64,000 bases of DNA from Bimastos eiseni (GCA_959347315.1 OY365812.1:2358382-2422381), one strand, 5' to 3'; positions 11,101-21,530 are shown, counted from the first letter of the stretch. The notes: generated by a model not told the origin, from the sequence alone. Numbers and translations are program-made.

Positions 11101-14100
11101 AACGCTTTATGAGTTTTCTGTGATATTTGTAGTTGATGATGCATATCAGAATCACTTTCAAAGCTTAATTCAACTGTTTGTATGACCTTTATGAGATTCC
11201 TACCCCAGTTTCCTCATTTACCTTTGGCACTATGGAGCGCCACTTGCTGGAAGACATTGCTACTGACCCGCGATCACAAACACGTTTCACACCTCCGATA
11301 TAGATGGTCTGAATGTACATTTGCATGAAAAAAAATTATTTAATTAAATAAATTGTTTAATTGATCAAATATTTAATGAGCTACTATTTCTCTAACTTTG
11401 TCCCTGTGTGGATGCTGTAGAGAGATGGTGAAGTGGAATTTTCAAACGACTCTTCTTGTCCTCGATTCTCTTCTGCGCCGGAGCCAAATCCACCAGAACC
11501 AGGTAGACGGAAACATGAAGGTCACACGTCGTTTTAAAGAGATGTTATGTGGAGCATACAGAGCTGCTTTCTAGTGATGAGATATTCCAATCATGACTAG
11601 AGTGTTCATGTTTGTTAAATATACTGAATTACCTGATGGATGTAGTAATTATATAACTAAGTATGATATGATATAATAACTAAATATAATATTATATAAT
11701 AACTAACTATATATGATATCGTATTATAACTGAATATAATAACATCAATTTTGTATTATATGATAACTAAATTTAATAAAATATTTTGAATTGTTCATTT
11801 CAATTTAATTGATTTAAATATTTCAGCAGTCATGCGACGCCAGGCGCTGTATCGATCGAACACAGAACCAGTCTCGCTGTCGAGGCAGAGAAACAGTACG
11901 ACGGACTCATGTCTCCAGGTTGGGTCGTACTCTCCCCCATCAGGTGTCTTGGGGGACGCCGGTTGCCCAATGCTCTTTGAGGTGCCACTGTTGTCGGAGG
12001 AAGCTCTTATGACGGTTAGATTTCATTTTGTGAGAGCCTATAATCACAATAATGATAATATTGATTATTATATTATTGTCATATTGTTAGTATGATAACC
12101 ATATTGCTGTTGTGGGTCCATTTACCGGGAATGATCTTCCTCCATCACTAACAGCTAAACTAATGACTGGACTCTCTACATCGGCTTCTCAAAATCTAAA
12201 GATTTAATATAATAAATTAACGATTGCAATGGTAAATGCAAATTTCATGATTTAGGTGAGGATTTCAGGTTAGCTGTATTTTTCACCAGCACTTTTATAC
12301 TATCCAGCACTCCAATTCACTCAACACAGTCACTTTTCACAGCAGTTGTGCAAACAACTGTGACATTGCAAAGACTGGCTCTATATCCATCCCAGTACGA
12401 AAGCTATTCCAAGTTGCTTAAGACTGATTATTTGTTATCCTGCATCAAAACAACAACAATGGCAACAATAAAACCGTGATAATTGACACAAATATAGTTG
12501 TTATATATTTGATAGTAATGACAACAATAATAACAATAATATTAATGGAAATAATAATGGAAATGATAATAAAAATCAATTATTATAGTTAAAAGGATAA
12601 TTAAAATGATGATAATGAAAATATTTGTTTCAATTGCCTTCTAATCATATGGGCCAAGGGATCATTAATACCTTGGGTAAAAAAATAAAAATAATATGTA
12701 ATAGAAAATAAGTAATGATAATAAATATTATAAAAGCAATAGGAAAATTAATATAGAAATAATAATATTGCTGTTTAATTGAAGGTTGATCTGTCATTTC
12801 AGAGTGAACACAAGGAAACCCTTGTCAAACTCGAGTTCGTCATAGAGTTGGTGCACTGCATTCTGGGTATTGCGCAATCGTATGGTTCCCTGTCGAGCAA
12901 CGCTGGTGCCACGCCTCACGTGTTCAGAGCGTCCTCTGGCACTCACATTGCGTCACCAGGTGGCCTCGAAAGTTGCCTTGTCAAGATCGTACTTGAGATG
13001 AAAGTTCTCGAGTTGCTGTCGACGAGTATTGAGATGGCTCAGGGAGAAGTGAAAACGGGGAGACTTCTCCCATCTGCCCCGGTTAAAAACAGTCAGTATG
13101 CCAGCAATTTTATCCTTACATTACTTTACCATCCTGTTCTGTTTCTATTTTTGCATATTTAGTAAGCGCTACTGTCTTTTAACTAAATGAGAAAATTCTT
13201 TATTTGACCAACTACATATCTGTAGTTAATTGTGCAATAAATTTACAGAATTTACAGCATTCATTTAAAAGGATTATTTTAACGACCATTCGTTAAGCAA
13301 CTCCTCACCCTCTAGTTATGCTGGTCCCAAGCCTGGAGAAAGAGGAGGGCAATACTAATTCTCTTTGTTGACACAGTGTCATTAAACAGCTACTATCCAA
13401 CTTCTACGAGGTTTCCTGTAGGGGCGTTATGTCATAATGTAAATCTCAAATTTTCAACAGTATCACTTAGATGCAGACCACCTGCGATTATGTGCAATAT
13501 TGTTTAATTAGTTATTTTGTTGATTAGTTAAATTATCCATTCTATTGATTAAAATTGTTTCGTTTATGTTTTGTTTTCTATTTTTTGAACTATTGTTCAC
13601 TCTATTGTTCTCTTAGTTCTGCAAAGGATGAACACCTTATTCCGCGATTGTCTATCCGACTGCAAGCATCTCTTGATCGACATAACTGTCGATTCACATT
13701 CCGCATCCGTAGCCAACCAATCGAACGAAGCAGAGGTCAACCAAGCAACCGGTCTGATGGTCAATGAAGTTCTGTCAACCATGAATGCCAACCGATTGCT
13801 CTACGCTTGTGCCATCGACATGGTCTGTTCTCACCCGGGAATTTAATTTATTTTAGAGATGAACCGAAACTTGGCTTAGCTCCTGTATTTGACAAATAAG
13901 TTAAGGAATGAGTTATGTAATTTATTTATTGGTGAATCAAAAATTTGACTTTATGAAGTTATTGACTTACAATTTAAGAACCAGATATTTGTCCAATCTA
14001 AGTTAGTTAAAATCAATTTTAAAATGTGTTTTTCATTTAAATGCAACCAGGTGGTTGTTGTAAAGGTATTAGTGGTATTTCGATGATGATGATGATGATG

Positions 14101-16082
14101 ATGATGATATGTGTTTTAGTGCCAAGAAGCTGCAAATGACGAACTCTCAGGTCAAATGGATGCTGTAAGTCAACACGACAGAATCTTCTTCAGATCTTAC
14201 TCCATCTGCACACTCTCATCTCTATTATCTAATTATAGTGTGTTATTTATAGGTTTAAGAATAATTTATAAATGTAAACGTTAACTATGATTAATCAAAT
14301 TTTATTAAAATTGTGGTACCAGTAGAAGATTTTGTTTATAATCTAATCTTTGAACACAATTATTATTAGATTATGGATATGGTTACTTTTTAATATATTA
14401 TCATTGAATAATATTATTAGTAGAAATCATTAAAAACAGTTATTCGTTGTAGAGATCATTAAAAATAGTTACTACCGTGAAATATAATGGTTAGAGATAA
14501 TTCAACACTGCCATAAACCAAATTTTGTACTAATTTTGTCTGTTGGCTCAATGGAACCAGCCTGCACTCGTGACTTGCTCGTTGCTTCAACCAGAGGCCT
14601 TCCTAAATCCTTTTTCTGTTCAATGACAGCCTTATTATTTTATCTGGGTCTCTCGCACTGGGAGTGCGTCCAATTTATGTAGGTAGCACTGCGATTAGTG
14701 CTATATAAATTTATGAATACACTACGTTGCAATAATTGCTAAATGCAGGTCTGCATTAATACACCATCTTTTCTAAGAGACACATACATTTATGAAACAA
14801 TAGATCTTTCCATGCGTATGTGAATCCAAAGGTGAGCACACGTACTGAGAATATTACTCATTATTGTTATTAAAAACATTGGTGGTGTGTTCAAAGTCAC
14901 ATGGAGATATGAATTTGAGTTCCAGTTAGTCGTTTGTTTATGTGCCTGGGCTCTTGTTGTATGTTCTTTGTTTGTCTTTTATTTTCAGTGTCTTCTGAAT
15001 TACCACAATGCCCTCATCCTGTTCCATAGTCTTGTTCAGCAGTCTAATAGCAGCGAAGATCGCGCCGTTCTCAGTAAATGTAAGCTAGCGATTTTGTACA
15101 AGGCTTGTTTGATTTAGCCTCCTCAAGAAGAGTTTGAGTTTTTTTAGATTTGATATTATTAGGTGTTAATTTTTATATGCCTTGTGTTTCTTTTTATTAA
15201 GTGCTTTATGCATTTATTATTAAATGAATTATGCATTTATTATTAAATGAATTATGCATTCATTATTAAATGAGTTATGCATTTATTATTAAATGAATTA
15301 TGCAGTTATTATTAAATGAATTATGCAGTTATTATTCTTCACTCTTCTAGCAGTTGAAAAATCACAGGTTGTGCTTAATTTTAACTTTACATTACATGAT
15401 GTATTGCTCAAACTGGGTTAGTGTTATAGTGTTGTTGTTGTTACACATACTTTGCAAAGAACTTTCGACCGCAGAAGTTATTTTTTTGTGAGTTGAGAGG
15501 CAGAAGTTTCAACCACAGAATAATAAAATAATAAAAATAATAACGCAATAATAAAAAACGTTAAAATACACATGGACGAAATAGGTTTAAAATAGACTAA
15601 GATACACAATTACCCATTAACTTTCCATTTATAACTAACTCGTAGACGGAAATATTTAGGTCAACTTTATTTGAATTTCTACGACAACATACACTGCAGC
15701 AGCAAATGCAGTGACTTTTGTGCGCCATATATTTAGGTCAACTTTATTTGCATACGACGATTCTGTCCAATCAAGCCCCTTGAATATGACAGACAGACAA
15801 ACACGGGACTTATGTAATTATTATTGTTTAATGTATTTATTACTATATATATTTTATTCATCTATAATTAAAGGTATCAATGGATATATATTATACTTCT
15901 ATAGTATGCCAGGGCTGTTATGTTGCCCTCTTACTTTATACTGGATTGGGACTGGCTCTGCCAGAGCATGGACATTGATGCAGTTAACCAACACACTGGT
16001 TGTACTTTCAGATAAAGACGGAGTGGAGAAGCAGCTCGTCAGAATCTGTCGCTGTCTCGAATCGCACCAGACAATGGCCTGA
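2199..16082 (+). CDS. ULK/Atg1 (UNC-51-like) autophagy serine/threonine kinase, 22 coding exons
   Basis: Exons assembled by eye, all with GT-AG borders and matching phase: 2199-2294, 3075-3167, 3396-3452, 3860-3892, 4334-4370, 5111-5161, 5270-5392, 6100-6173, 6838-6998, 7785-7867, 8392-8430, 8918-8973, 9221-9338, 9990-10029, 10404-10698, 11421-11502, 11827-12014, 12803-13091, 13617-13822, 14120-14164, 14989-15079, 16012-16082. Together they give 2328 nt, 775 residues plus stop. The protein starts [20 protein letters not shown] and carries the ULK signatures [25 protein letters not shown] and [14 protein letters not shown]. Known role of the family: it nucleates the ULK-ATG13-FIP200 complex that starts autophagosome formation at the ER and isolation membrane. 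At 775 residues it is shorter than human ULK1/2 (about 1040-1050) because of a short linker. Kinase and tail domains both look complete. Orthology to ULK1/2 rather than ULK3/4 is supported by the C-terminal domain. Exact borders of the linker exons (14-17) are the least certain. Confidence 0.93.
2764..2850 (+). repeat. 21-bp minisatellite in intron 1
   Basis: Three to four copies of a unit like ACACATTAGCCATACACAGA, with ATTAGCC at 2771, 2792 and 2813 (exact 21-bp spacing), decaying at the right end. Confidence 0.7.
4699..4766 (+). repeat. R1 dispersed repeat, partial, in intron 5
   Basis: Retains the right half of R1: CCTCCTTACATTCAGGCTTG, then GGACTGGCAC and CCAGAGTATGAGCACGTGG. Confidence 0.6.
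5636..5965 (+). pseudogene. LINE reverse-transcriptase 3' fragment (L2/CR1-like) in intron 7
   Basis: Translation on + gives [26 protein letters not shown] and, further on, ALCTESAYE. This is the pattern of the extreme C-terminus of L2/CR1-type LINE ORF2 proteins. Stop codons interrupt it. The segment ends with GTACTATATAAATATGCAA, a tail recalling the (G)CTATATAAAT ends of such elements. Long decayed and not functional. Clade assignment is inferred from motif memory. Confidence 0.55.
6246..6345 (+). repeat. R1 dispersed repeat in intron 8
   Basis: Contains TGCCCTCCTCGTTTATCC and GGCTTGGGACTGGCACTTCC, followed by AGAGAATGGGGAGTGGCAG. Confidence 0.6.
7060..7215 (-). pseudogene. LINE 3' fragment in intron 9
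   Basis: On the - strand it encodes the remnant of a ...[14 protein letters not shown] motif around 7190-7215. A 3' tail with GAGGCGCTCTCAGC (+ orientation) and TATATAGCACCTCT follows. The same tail and motif recur near 12095, 27840 and 46180, so this is one LINE family. It is short, truncated and interrupted. Confidence 0.45.
9031..9096 (+). repeat. R1 dispersed repeat, partial, in intron 12
   Basis: CGTTCCCTCCTCCTCTATAC followed by AGGTTTGAGTCTGGCACTGC and ACAGTGGTAGAGTTA. It starts about 58 bp downstream of exon 12. Confidence 0.55.
9293..9310 (+). other. LC3-interacting region (LIR) in exon 13 of ULK
   Basis: Encodes DDYVIV (residues 326-331). This has the acidic-acidic-aromatic-x-x-hydrophobic form of an Atg8/LC3 binding motif. 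Human ULK1 has DDFVMV at the equivalent place just after the kinase domain. The position and the preceding Pro-rich context match, so recruitment to Atg8-family proteins on the autophagosome is a reasonable inference. Confidence 0.75.
9510..9705 (+). repeat. 12-bp minisatellite in intron 13
   Basis: About 16 copies of TTAGTTATGTCA with variants TTAATTATGTCA and TTAGGTATGTCA. Because 12 is a multiple of three and the unit lacks stops in several frames, open frames of repeating type (YVIS, MSLV, NDIT) appear on both strands. They are by-products of the repeat. Confidence 0.9.
9756..9866 (+). repeat. R1 dispersed repeat, near full length, in intron 13
   Basis: Begins GGTTTAACGACAGTGTGTGA, then TTAGCCCTCCTCC, GGCTTGGGACTGGTACTGCC and AGAGTG. 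This is one of the better preserved copies inside the gene. Confidence 0.7.
10085..10345. repeat. AT-rich simple sequence in intron 14
   Basis: ATA/ATG/ATT trinucleotide-like low-complexity DNA (ATAATAATGATGATAATGAT type) from shortly after exon 14 almost to exon 15. The poly-Ile open frames on both strands come only from this composition. Confidence 0.85.
12095..12205 (+). pseudogene. LINE ORF2 C-terminal fragment in intron 17
   Basis: Translation gives [18 protein letters not shown] and [12 protein letters not shown], the decayed form of the ...GPSTWNDLPPSLR... motif near the C-terminus of CR1/L2-type LINE reverse transcriptases. It is about 110 bp, with no tail recognised. Same family as near 7060 and 46180. 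Confidence 0.6.
13276..13400 (-). repeat. R1 dispersed repeat in intron 18
   Basis: Reverse copy: GGTCCCAAGCCTGG, AGGAGGGCAATACTAAT, then CTTTGTTGACACAGTGTCAT and TAAAC. Confidence 0.7.
14082..14108 (+). repeat. (GAT)9 microsatellite beside the exon 20 acceptor
   Basis: Nine perfect GAT units end 11 nt before the exon 20 start (14120). The remaining sequence atgtgttttag is all that is left of a polypyrimidine tract. Confidence 0.9.
14560..14725 (+). repeat. LINE 3' tail remnant in intron 20
   Basis: Contains TCTCGCACTGGGAGTGCG and ends with GATTAGTGCTATATAAATTT, resembling the tail of the LINE fragment at 5636-5965. Coding content is not recognisable. Confidence 0.45.
15207..15340 (+). repeat. 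23-bp AT-rich minisatellite in intron 21
   Basis: Six units of ATGCATTTATTATTAAATGA plus ATT, with ATGCAGTTATT variants in the last two. Confidence 0.9.
15920..15990 (+). repeat. R1 dispersed repeat, partial, just upstream of exon 22
   Basis: TTGCCCTCTTACTTTATACT, GGATTGGGACTGGCTCTGCC and AGAGCATGGACATTGATGC end about 22 nt before the last coding exon (16012). The branch point and polypyrimidine tract of intron 21 are probably contributed by, or squeezed next to, this repeat. Confidence 0.6.
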
Positions 16083-16315
16083 CAGAGCCAGACAATGGTC
16101 TGACTGCGCTAGACAATGGACTGACAGTGCACTTGACAATGGCCTGACAGTGCACAAGACAATGGTCTGACAGTGTGCCAGACAATGGTCTGACAGTGTG
16201 CCAGACAATGGTCTGACAGTGTGCCAGACAATGGTCTGACAGTGTGCCAGACAATGGTCTGACAGTGCACCAGACGATTGCCTGACAGTGCACAGGACAA
16301 TGGCCTGGCCTCCAA
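16060..16315 (+). repeat. 23-bp minisatellite spanning the ULK stop codon and 3' UTR
   Basis: About 11 units of GACAATGGTCTGACAGTGTG plus CCA. The outer units are variant and the central ones (16160-16260) nearly identical. The first unit supplies the last codons (ACA ATG GCC) and the TGA stop at 16080-16082. On the - strand the array is open in several frames (repeats of SDHCLAHC type), again by-products. Confidence 0.92.
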
Positions 16316-16389
16316 AACTCGAAACATCTGCGCTGTTGGCCGAAGATCATGCAGGACAAAAGTCTAATGTCTGAGCACGTTTCGTATAC

Positions 16390-16680
16390 TTGTATATGTC
16401 TGGGTGTGCATATGCATGCATACAGTTATGTATGTATGTTTGCATATCTGTATGCATGTATAGATCTGTGTATTTATGCGTAATTTTGTGCTTGTATGTT
16501 TGTATATTTTTGTACATTTGTACGTGCGTTTGCAGTTTGTACATATAGTGCTTGTGTAATGTGTACGCAAGTGCGTTATAAATGTTCATACAATGCACCA
16601 ATATTATGGATGTATGTAAGCACATATTTATATATATATATATATATAATGTATGTAAGTTTATATATAGTATGTGACTG
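16390..16680. repeat. TGTATG/TA-rich simple sequence
   Basis: Degenerate (TGTATG)n and (TA)n, including (TA)10 near 16629-16648, directly after the minisatellite. This is probably within or just beyond the 3' UTR. No clear polyadenylation signal is seen before the AATAAA at 17577-17582 in a SINE tail. Confidence 0.75.
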
Positions 16681-17352
16681 AAAAGACTACCATGGCTGCA
16701 GCTACTGATTTGAGAGTTTTTTGATTGAGAGAGATGATTGATTGTTAGTTTGATTCTGTGTTCCTAATTATTTTATTGTGTTGACGTTGTTTCATCATAA
16801 TTCCGTGTGATGAATTATTTTATGGGTTAGAAGAAGATTCTTTACCTAGAGACAATTTCATTCTGTATTCAGAAGACATTCGATAACTGATCGTAATTGA
16901 TTTTGTTTGGCTACAATGTTTTCAATTGTTCTACGGGTATTGGGCGCGTTGTACCTTCTACAGTGTACTGTTAAATTGTTGAATGTGCTGTGAGGATGTA
17001 CTTGATACGAGTCTGGTTATAGCAGAGAGTGGTAGGCAGACTTAGACAGATGCATGCAGGCAGACACAAATACAGGTAGACAGACTAAGAGAAAGACAGG
17101 TGACCAAAAGAGAGCCAGATAAACAAAGAGAGAGGGAGAGTTGTCGTGGCTATCGAGTGTGACACACACATAGCCTGACAGAAACAGACGGACAGTGACA
17201 GCGGAAGATAGCCAGTGAAACAAAATGACTGAGACATAAAGTGAGGATAGCGCTATCGTGTCTTACTTATTGATGATAACCAGACAAATATGTGGATGAT
17301 CGATGTCTGGCAGTTGTTGACACTGGACGTGCTCTGGTCTAAGTAGTATATT

Positions 17353-17590
17353 GTGCGGCATGGTGGCCAATTGGTTAGAGCGGTCGGCCCGTAACACTCG
17401 GGGTGCGCTGAGCGAGCGGGCTCCACCCTCGTCTGTGGCGTCACTGTGTAGGTACCTTGAGCAAGTTCTTTGCACACAATTATTGCTCTCCAGTACAAAC
17501 TGCAATTGCGTCGTCAAGGCGTGTGCACTTCTGAGCAAAAACTGTTGGAAGAAGGGCGGTATCAAATTTCAGACTAAATAAATATATATA
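17353..17590 (+). repeat. tRNA-derived SINE, copy 1
   Basis: A-box TGGCCAATTGG (17364-17374) and a degenerated B-box region (GCGGGCTCCACCC) head a body with TGTAGGTACCTTGAGCAAG, GTGTGCACTTCTGAG and the end GAAGGGCGGTATCAAAT. An (A/T)-rich tail follows with AATAAA at 17577-17582. Two more copies lie at 35489 and 56990. Such SINEs are transcribed by RNA polymerase III and mobilised by a LINE. This tail could also serve as a polyadenylation signal for the kinase gene, which is unproven. Confidence 0.8.
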
Positions 17591-17724
17591 TATTGACCAC
17601 GTAGTCTTCGTTCAATCCCTCTGGTTTTACTTCTCAGAATCCTGCTTTGTTTCTTCTTGACAGATCTGATGTTGCCTTGTGATGCGATGAAAAATGTCGC
17701 TCTGTGCCATACAATGAAACTGTT

Positions 17725-17785
17725 CAAAATAAATTTCTGTCAACGGTTTATTTTGCCATGATGTGTTGTTAATTATATCCATCCA
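17725..17785 (-). repeat. R5 dispersed repeat, diverged copy
   Basis: AAATTTCTGTCAACGG and GTTGTTAATTATATCCATCC keep the R5 order on the - strand, with weaker match in the middle. Confidence 0.35.
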
Positions 17786-17879
17786 ATGAGGCGGTGCTAT
17801 CATTGAAACCAATCCAAAAGACTGCAATTTTTGCAATGACGAATTTCTCCTGACCAGTAATTGCATCTTTTCCACATAA

Positions 17880-18935
17880 AATGTTCATATTCATAATAAT
17901 TATGGAACACAATTTTCTTGACCCGCGGAATTTCAAGCTAGATTTAAGAACTTTAGTAAAATTTGTGTCACTACTATTTATATAAAAATGGTTATGTTAT
18001 CGGTATTTCATTTCTAAGTTCAGTGGCTCATTACCATGTCACGGAATTCGTAAATTGTTGCAAAATAATTTTTGGTTTTTTGCCGTAGACTATTGTGGTC
18101 CATATTCATAATCCAAACCTGAAATTTCAAACTGCCACTTGGAAGCTGATGCAGAGAGCACCAACTTACTCACACAAGCACTGCTATAGCGATGTTATCT
18201 AGTTAGCATTATCTAGACTTAATTTTGAACTCGTATGATATTTTTGTTTCTTCGCGAATATGTTTTTTTTGTTTTGTTGATCTTTTAACTGCCACATGAC
18301 ACGTTTTCTGATTCGATCATCATAAAACACCGGTTAAACAATTCTTAGACAATCGTGATCTTCTGACTCTCAACTTTTAATTGTTACATAGCGTGTAAAG
18401 AATTCATTTCATTGTCGTATGTGAGTAATAACCTGAGCTTAGCAAATCATTATATTACAAAGCATTACATTGGGCCTTACATTACATGATCTTAGATTAC
18501 ATAATATTATGTAATATAAAGTCATAGCATAGCAGGATTTAAAGTGCTTCAGAATACTAAAGTCGGTGTTAAAACCACTGTTAGTAAATATTAGATAATA
18601 CGTTATATTTTCCGTTACATTGTGTGATGTGCTGTTTTAATCTTGTTGTATAATGTTATGTTATATGATGTTACATTGTATAATGTTTCATTAGTAAGGA
18701 AGACACATTGACTATGTTAAAATGTATTCAATCGATGGTTTGGTGTTCCTTTGTTTTCTTTCATGTCAATGTTTTCTTCGCTTTGTTTTGTTCACACTGA
18801 TAATATATATATATATATACTTTAATATATGTTGTCAACCAGTTTACTATCTTCGACTATTAACTATCTGTGGCTTTATTACTATTAAGGCCAATATCTT
18901 GGTTGACTTAACTATTGTTCGCTATTTTGATTGCT
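17880..18935. other. AT-rich DNA without recognised gene
   Basis: No convincing coding frame. The part 18420-18700 is rich in degenerate TACATTA/ATGTTA units like those at 19730-20760, and a (TA)9 run lies near 18804. Confidence 0.6.
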
Positions 18936-18939
18936 GCTA

Positions 18940-19333
18940 GGGGCCATCCACATATTACGTATGCAGAGGGGAGGGAGGTTACCGTCTGGGTGCGGATGGT
19001 GGGAAGGGGTGTCACGAAAATGTGTTCGTGTGCATATATAAGTGACAACTGTCTAATTATGAAGTCCACAATACGGAATATTAAAATCAGAACCGCGCAC
19101 TCAATCACAGACTATATTCCTGCTTAAGCAGTTTTATGTAGCATTATAACTTGTTAAAATGCAAGTGTTGTTAGTGTTTTATTTCTTCATAACAGTTAAA
19201 AAATTTAAGCTGTTAAATATAATGCTTAACAAATTAAATAGCCTGTGGTAAAATGAATTTATTATAGATGTCTTGACCTATTTAACCTTTGCAATGGTAA
19301 GGGGTTTGCATGCGTCATATGTGGATGGACCCT
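18940..19333. mobile_element. MITE with about 26-bp inverted repeats and TA target duplication
   Basis: The left end GGGGCCATCCACATATTACG is mirrored at the right by the complement of AGGGTCCATCCACATATGAC. TA flanks both ends (18938-18939 and 19334-19335). The element is 394 bp and non-coding. TA duplication points to a Tc1/mariner-type or related transposase in trans. A second, reversed copy lies at about 31500-31915. Confidence 0.75.
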
Positions 19334-19335
19334 TA

Positions 19336-21240
19336 GGTCAAATTTTTGGATTAGCTGTCAACTAACTGTTGCTGGCTATTTTGGTTACTTTTCAGACATA
19401 TATATTTGTGACCTGTTTGTCATTCTTGGCTATTTGATTACTTTGCAGACAAAAGTACCTTGGCTATCTTTTAGGTATTCTTCACTATTTCTGCCAGTTT
19501 GACTATTCTTTGCTAAAGCTGCATTTCTCAGGTGGAATTTATTGACGACTTTTTAGTGAAATTCTTAATAAATGATTCAAATAAACCGCAATAAGTCTGA
19601 GCTTATCGTTTGTCTGTCAATATTTATAGTATTTTCGAGCACTTTAAAGGATATAATGTCCAATTTGTTGTTTTAAATGTCTGCCGAAAGGGATTTTGTG
19701 CGATGCCTTCGAAGAGAAATCCTCTGACATTATTACAATGCAAAGAATTACATATGTTACATTTGACATATTGTTACATTATGAAGTTTCGTTCTATGTA
19801 GTGTTACATTGTAAAATGTTGTATTAATTTACATTACATTTGCATATGCCCTGTTGCATTACATTAAGTTACAATACACATTACTTTATACACTGATTAT
19901 GTATATTGTTGGGACATTATATGATGTAAGATTGTGTACAGTTAAATTATGTAACATCGTGTTATGTAACGTAACATTACATACATTGCACTGGACATTA
20001 TATAAGTTTCCAATATTTAACGTGACATTGTGTAGTGCTGAATTTCATAGTGTTGCATTAGACCTTACGTTGTAGAATGTTACTTTGTCAGATACGCAGC
20101 AGAATAGCTTTAGAGATTAGACATTGATAATGTGTACATTTTTCACATGTTGATGATGTTGTGTTGGACATTACATTAACTATTAGACTATTTAATACTA
20201 TGTTAGAAATTACATTCATAATTTAACATTAAATTACAGTGTTACATTCTATGTTATATTATGTGTTACATTAGAAGTTATGTAATATTGCAATAGATAT
20301 GAAATGTTGCTTTGGACATTATAGTGTTTGTTACACTGCATTAAAGTGTTACCGATATGGTGTTTGATTGCTACACAGTAATTTTGTGTCAAAGATTACG
20401 GTGGAAGTTACAGTGCAGTGATATTACGATGATTGTTGATGAGTACATGATGTTAAACTGTTGGATCCACTTGAGCAGACATTGTAATGGTGTTATAGCT
20501 GCAGTAATTGATGTAATTATGGTGTTACATTATGTCACTGTTGCTATTGTTACAGTAAGTAATCTAACTGCGAGTTATATTACAGTAGATGTAACACTGA
20601 TTTTGCCATGGTGATCACAGAATATGTTATGTTACGTTACAGAGTGTAACGGTACAATGATGATATGGTTGCATCAAGTAATGTTGCAATGAGTGTGTGT
20701 TGCAGTACAGCAGACGTTACTCTGATGTTGCTGTGGTTACCATGGTTGCTATGGTAACTAGTTGTTGGTGAAACAGATTGAACTCTGAAAGTGAAGAGCG
20801 AAAGTGACTTTTGTTTGAGGAGTAATTTTCATTTTCATCCATAATTCCATGTCTTAATCTATATATACAGACTGTTGATCATATTATGTGCTGAAAGACC
20901 TGATATTTGCAAAAAGATTTGTAATATATATATAATTGCTTATTATTATTATTATTTTCTTTTCTTTAAAAATATTTCCCAAAATTTACTATTTATACAG
21001 TCAATTGTTTCATTATTATCATAATGTTGTTATTATTGCAAAATTTGTGTAACTGAAGTCATTTGAGGAAACGAACTATCGCGTATTTAATTATTGGTGT
21101 TATTATCAGTATATTATGGTATATTAAATATTTGGTAAATTATTTATACAGAAGTATTTTGAATGTTTGAAGTACAGTTTGCCTGATAATGTTAAATTAT
21201 TAAACTGTTTTTCTTTTGCCTCTTCTTTAGTCATTCCCCA
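19336..21240. other. TACATT-rich low-complexity DNA without gene
   Basis: Between about 19730 and 20760 the sequence is a degenerate mixture of TTACATTA, TGTTACATT and ATGTTATGTT words. Open frames are short and low in complexity. 19336-19730 and 20760-21240 are AT-rich with (TTA)n near 20940. No gene seen. Confidence 0.6.
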
Positions 21241-21246
21241 AAAGTT

Positions 21247-21530
21247 ATGAATTTTACGTTTCTCAGTCTTCACAACCATCGTAGACTATCTCCATTAGTT
21301 GTTCACGATTCAACCACATCGGTAAACCCGTTCCTCTTCGGCCCTCACACTGCTCAGCCCTTCCGTCACTTAATCACTAAAATTTGCAAATCGCTCCATA
21401 GCTACTGCTGTTCCGCCTCTTTGGAAAAACTCCATCCGACATTAAAACAAACATCAGATCCATTTTACGAACTCGCCAAATCATTCATAGTTGTCACTTT
21501 TATCAAATCATGTCAATAGGCCTATCATTT
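21247..21530 (+). pseudogene. LINE ORF2 C-terminal fragment, frameshifted
   Basis: Around 21395-21455 one frame reads RSIATAVPPLWKNSIRH and, after a shift, DIKTNIRSILRTR. This resembles the ...FSVAAPRLWNSLPxDIK... end of CR1/L2/jockey-type LINEs. The open frame of 90 codons through this segment is mostly another frame. Decayed. Confidence 0.4.

Larger units (their letters stand above)
8918..12014 (+). other. Linker exons 12-17 of the ULK gene
   Basis: Residues about 283-542, rich in Ser, Pro, Arg and Gln with no fold recognised. The largest exon (10404-10698) encodes serine runs such as [10 protein letters not shown] and several basic-S motifs that could be phosphosites. In ULK proteins this region is disordered and carries regulatory phosphorylation and LC3 binding. 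Here it is much shorter than in vertebrates. Splice frames close without stops across exons 12-17, which supports the model. Exon 14 (40 nt) is the weakest call because it is supported only by frame and splice sites. Confidence 0.75.
11976..16082 (+). other. C-terminal MIT-type (EAT) domain exons 17-22 of ULK
   Basis: Residues about 530-775, from [12 protein letters not shown] through [44 protein letters not shown] and [12 protein letters not shown] to a short basic end ([16 protein letters not shown]). This order matches the helical C-terminal domain of ULK1/2 and Atg1 (DUF3543), which binds ATG13 and membranes. ULK3 and ULK4 lack it in this form. Exon 18 contains a short insertion (roughly [18 protein letters not shown]) where vertebrate proteins have a different loop. 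The last five codons overlap a minisatellite. Confidence 0.88.

Noticed and set aside
15207..15340. CRISPR array
   Set aside because: Repeats are directly contiguous without spacers, AT-rich, and lie in an intron of a eukaryotic gene.
15711..16082. Reading 15711-16082 as a single 123-codon gene
   Set aside because: Only 16012-16082 is coding, as the last ULK exon. The upstream part includes an R1 repeat and an intron with a good acceptor at 16010-16011.
16008..16359. Three overlapping - strand open frames (66-106 codons) with SDHCLAHC-type repeats
   Set aside because: Produced by the 23-bp minisatellite; periodic composition and no independent start context.
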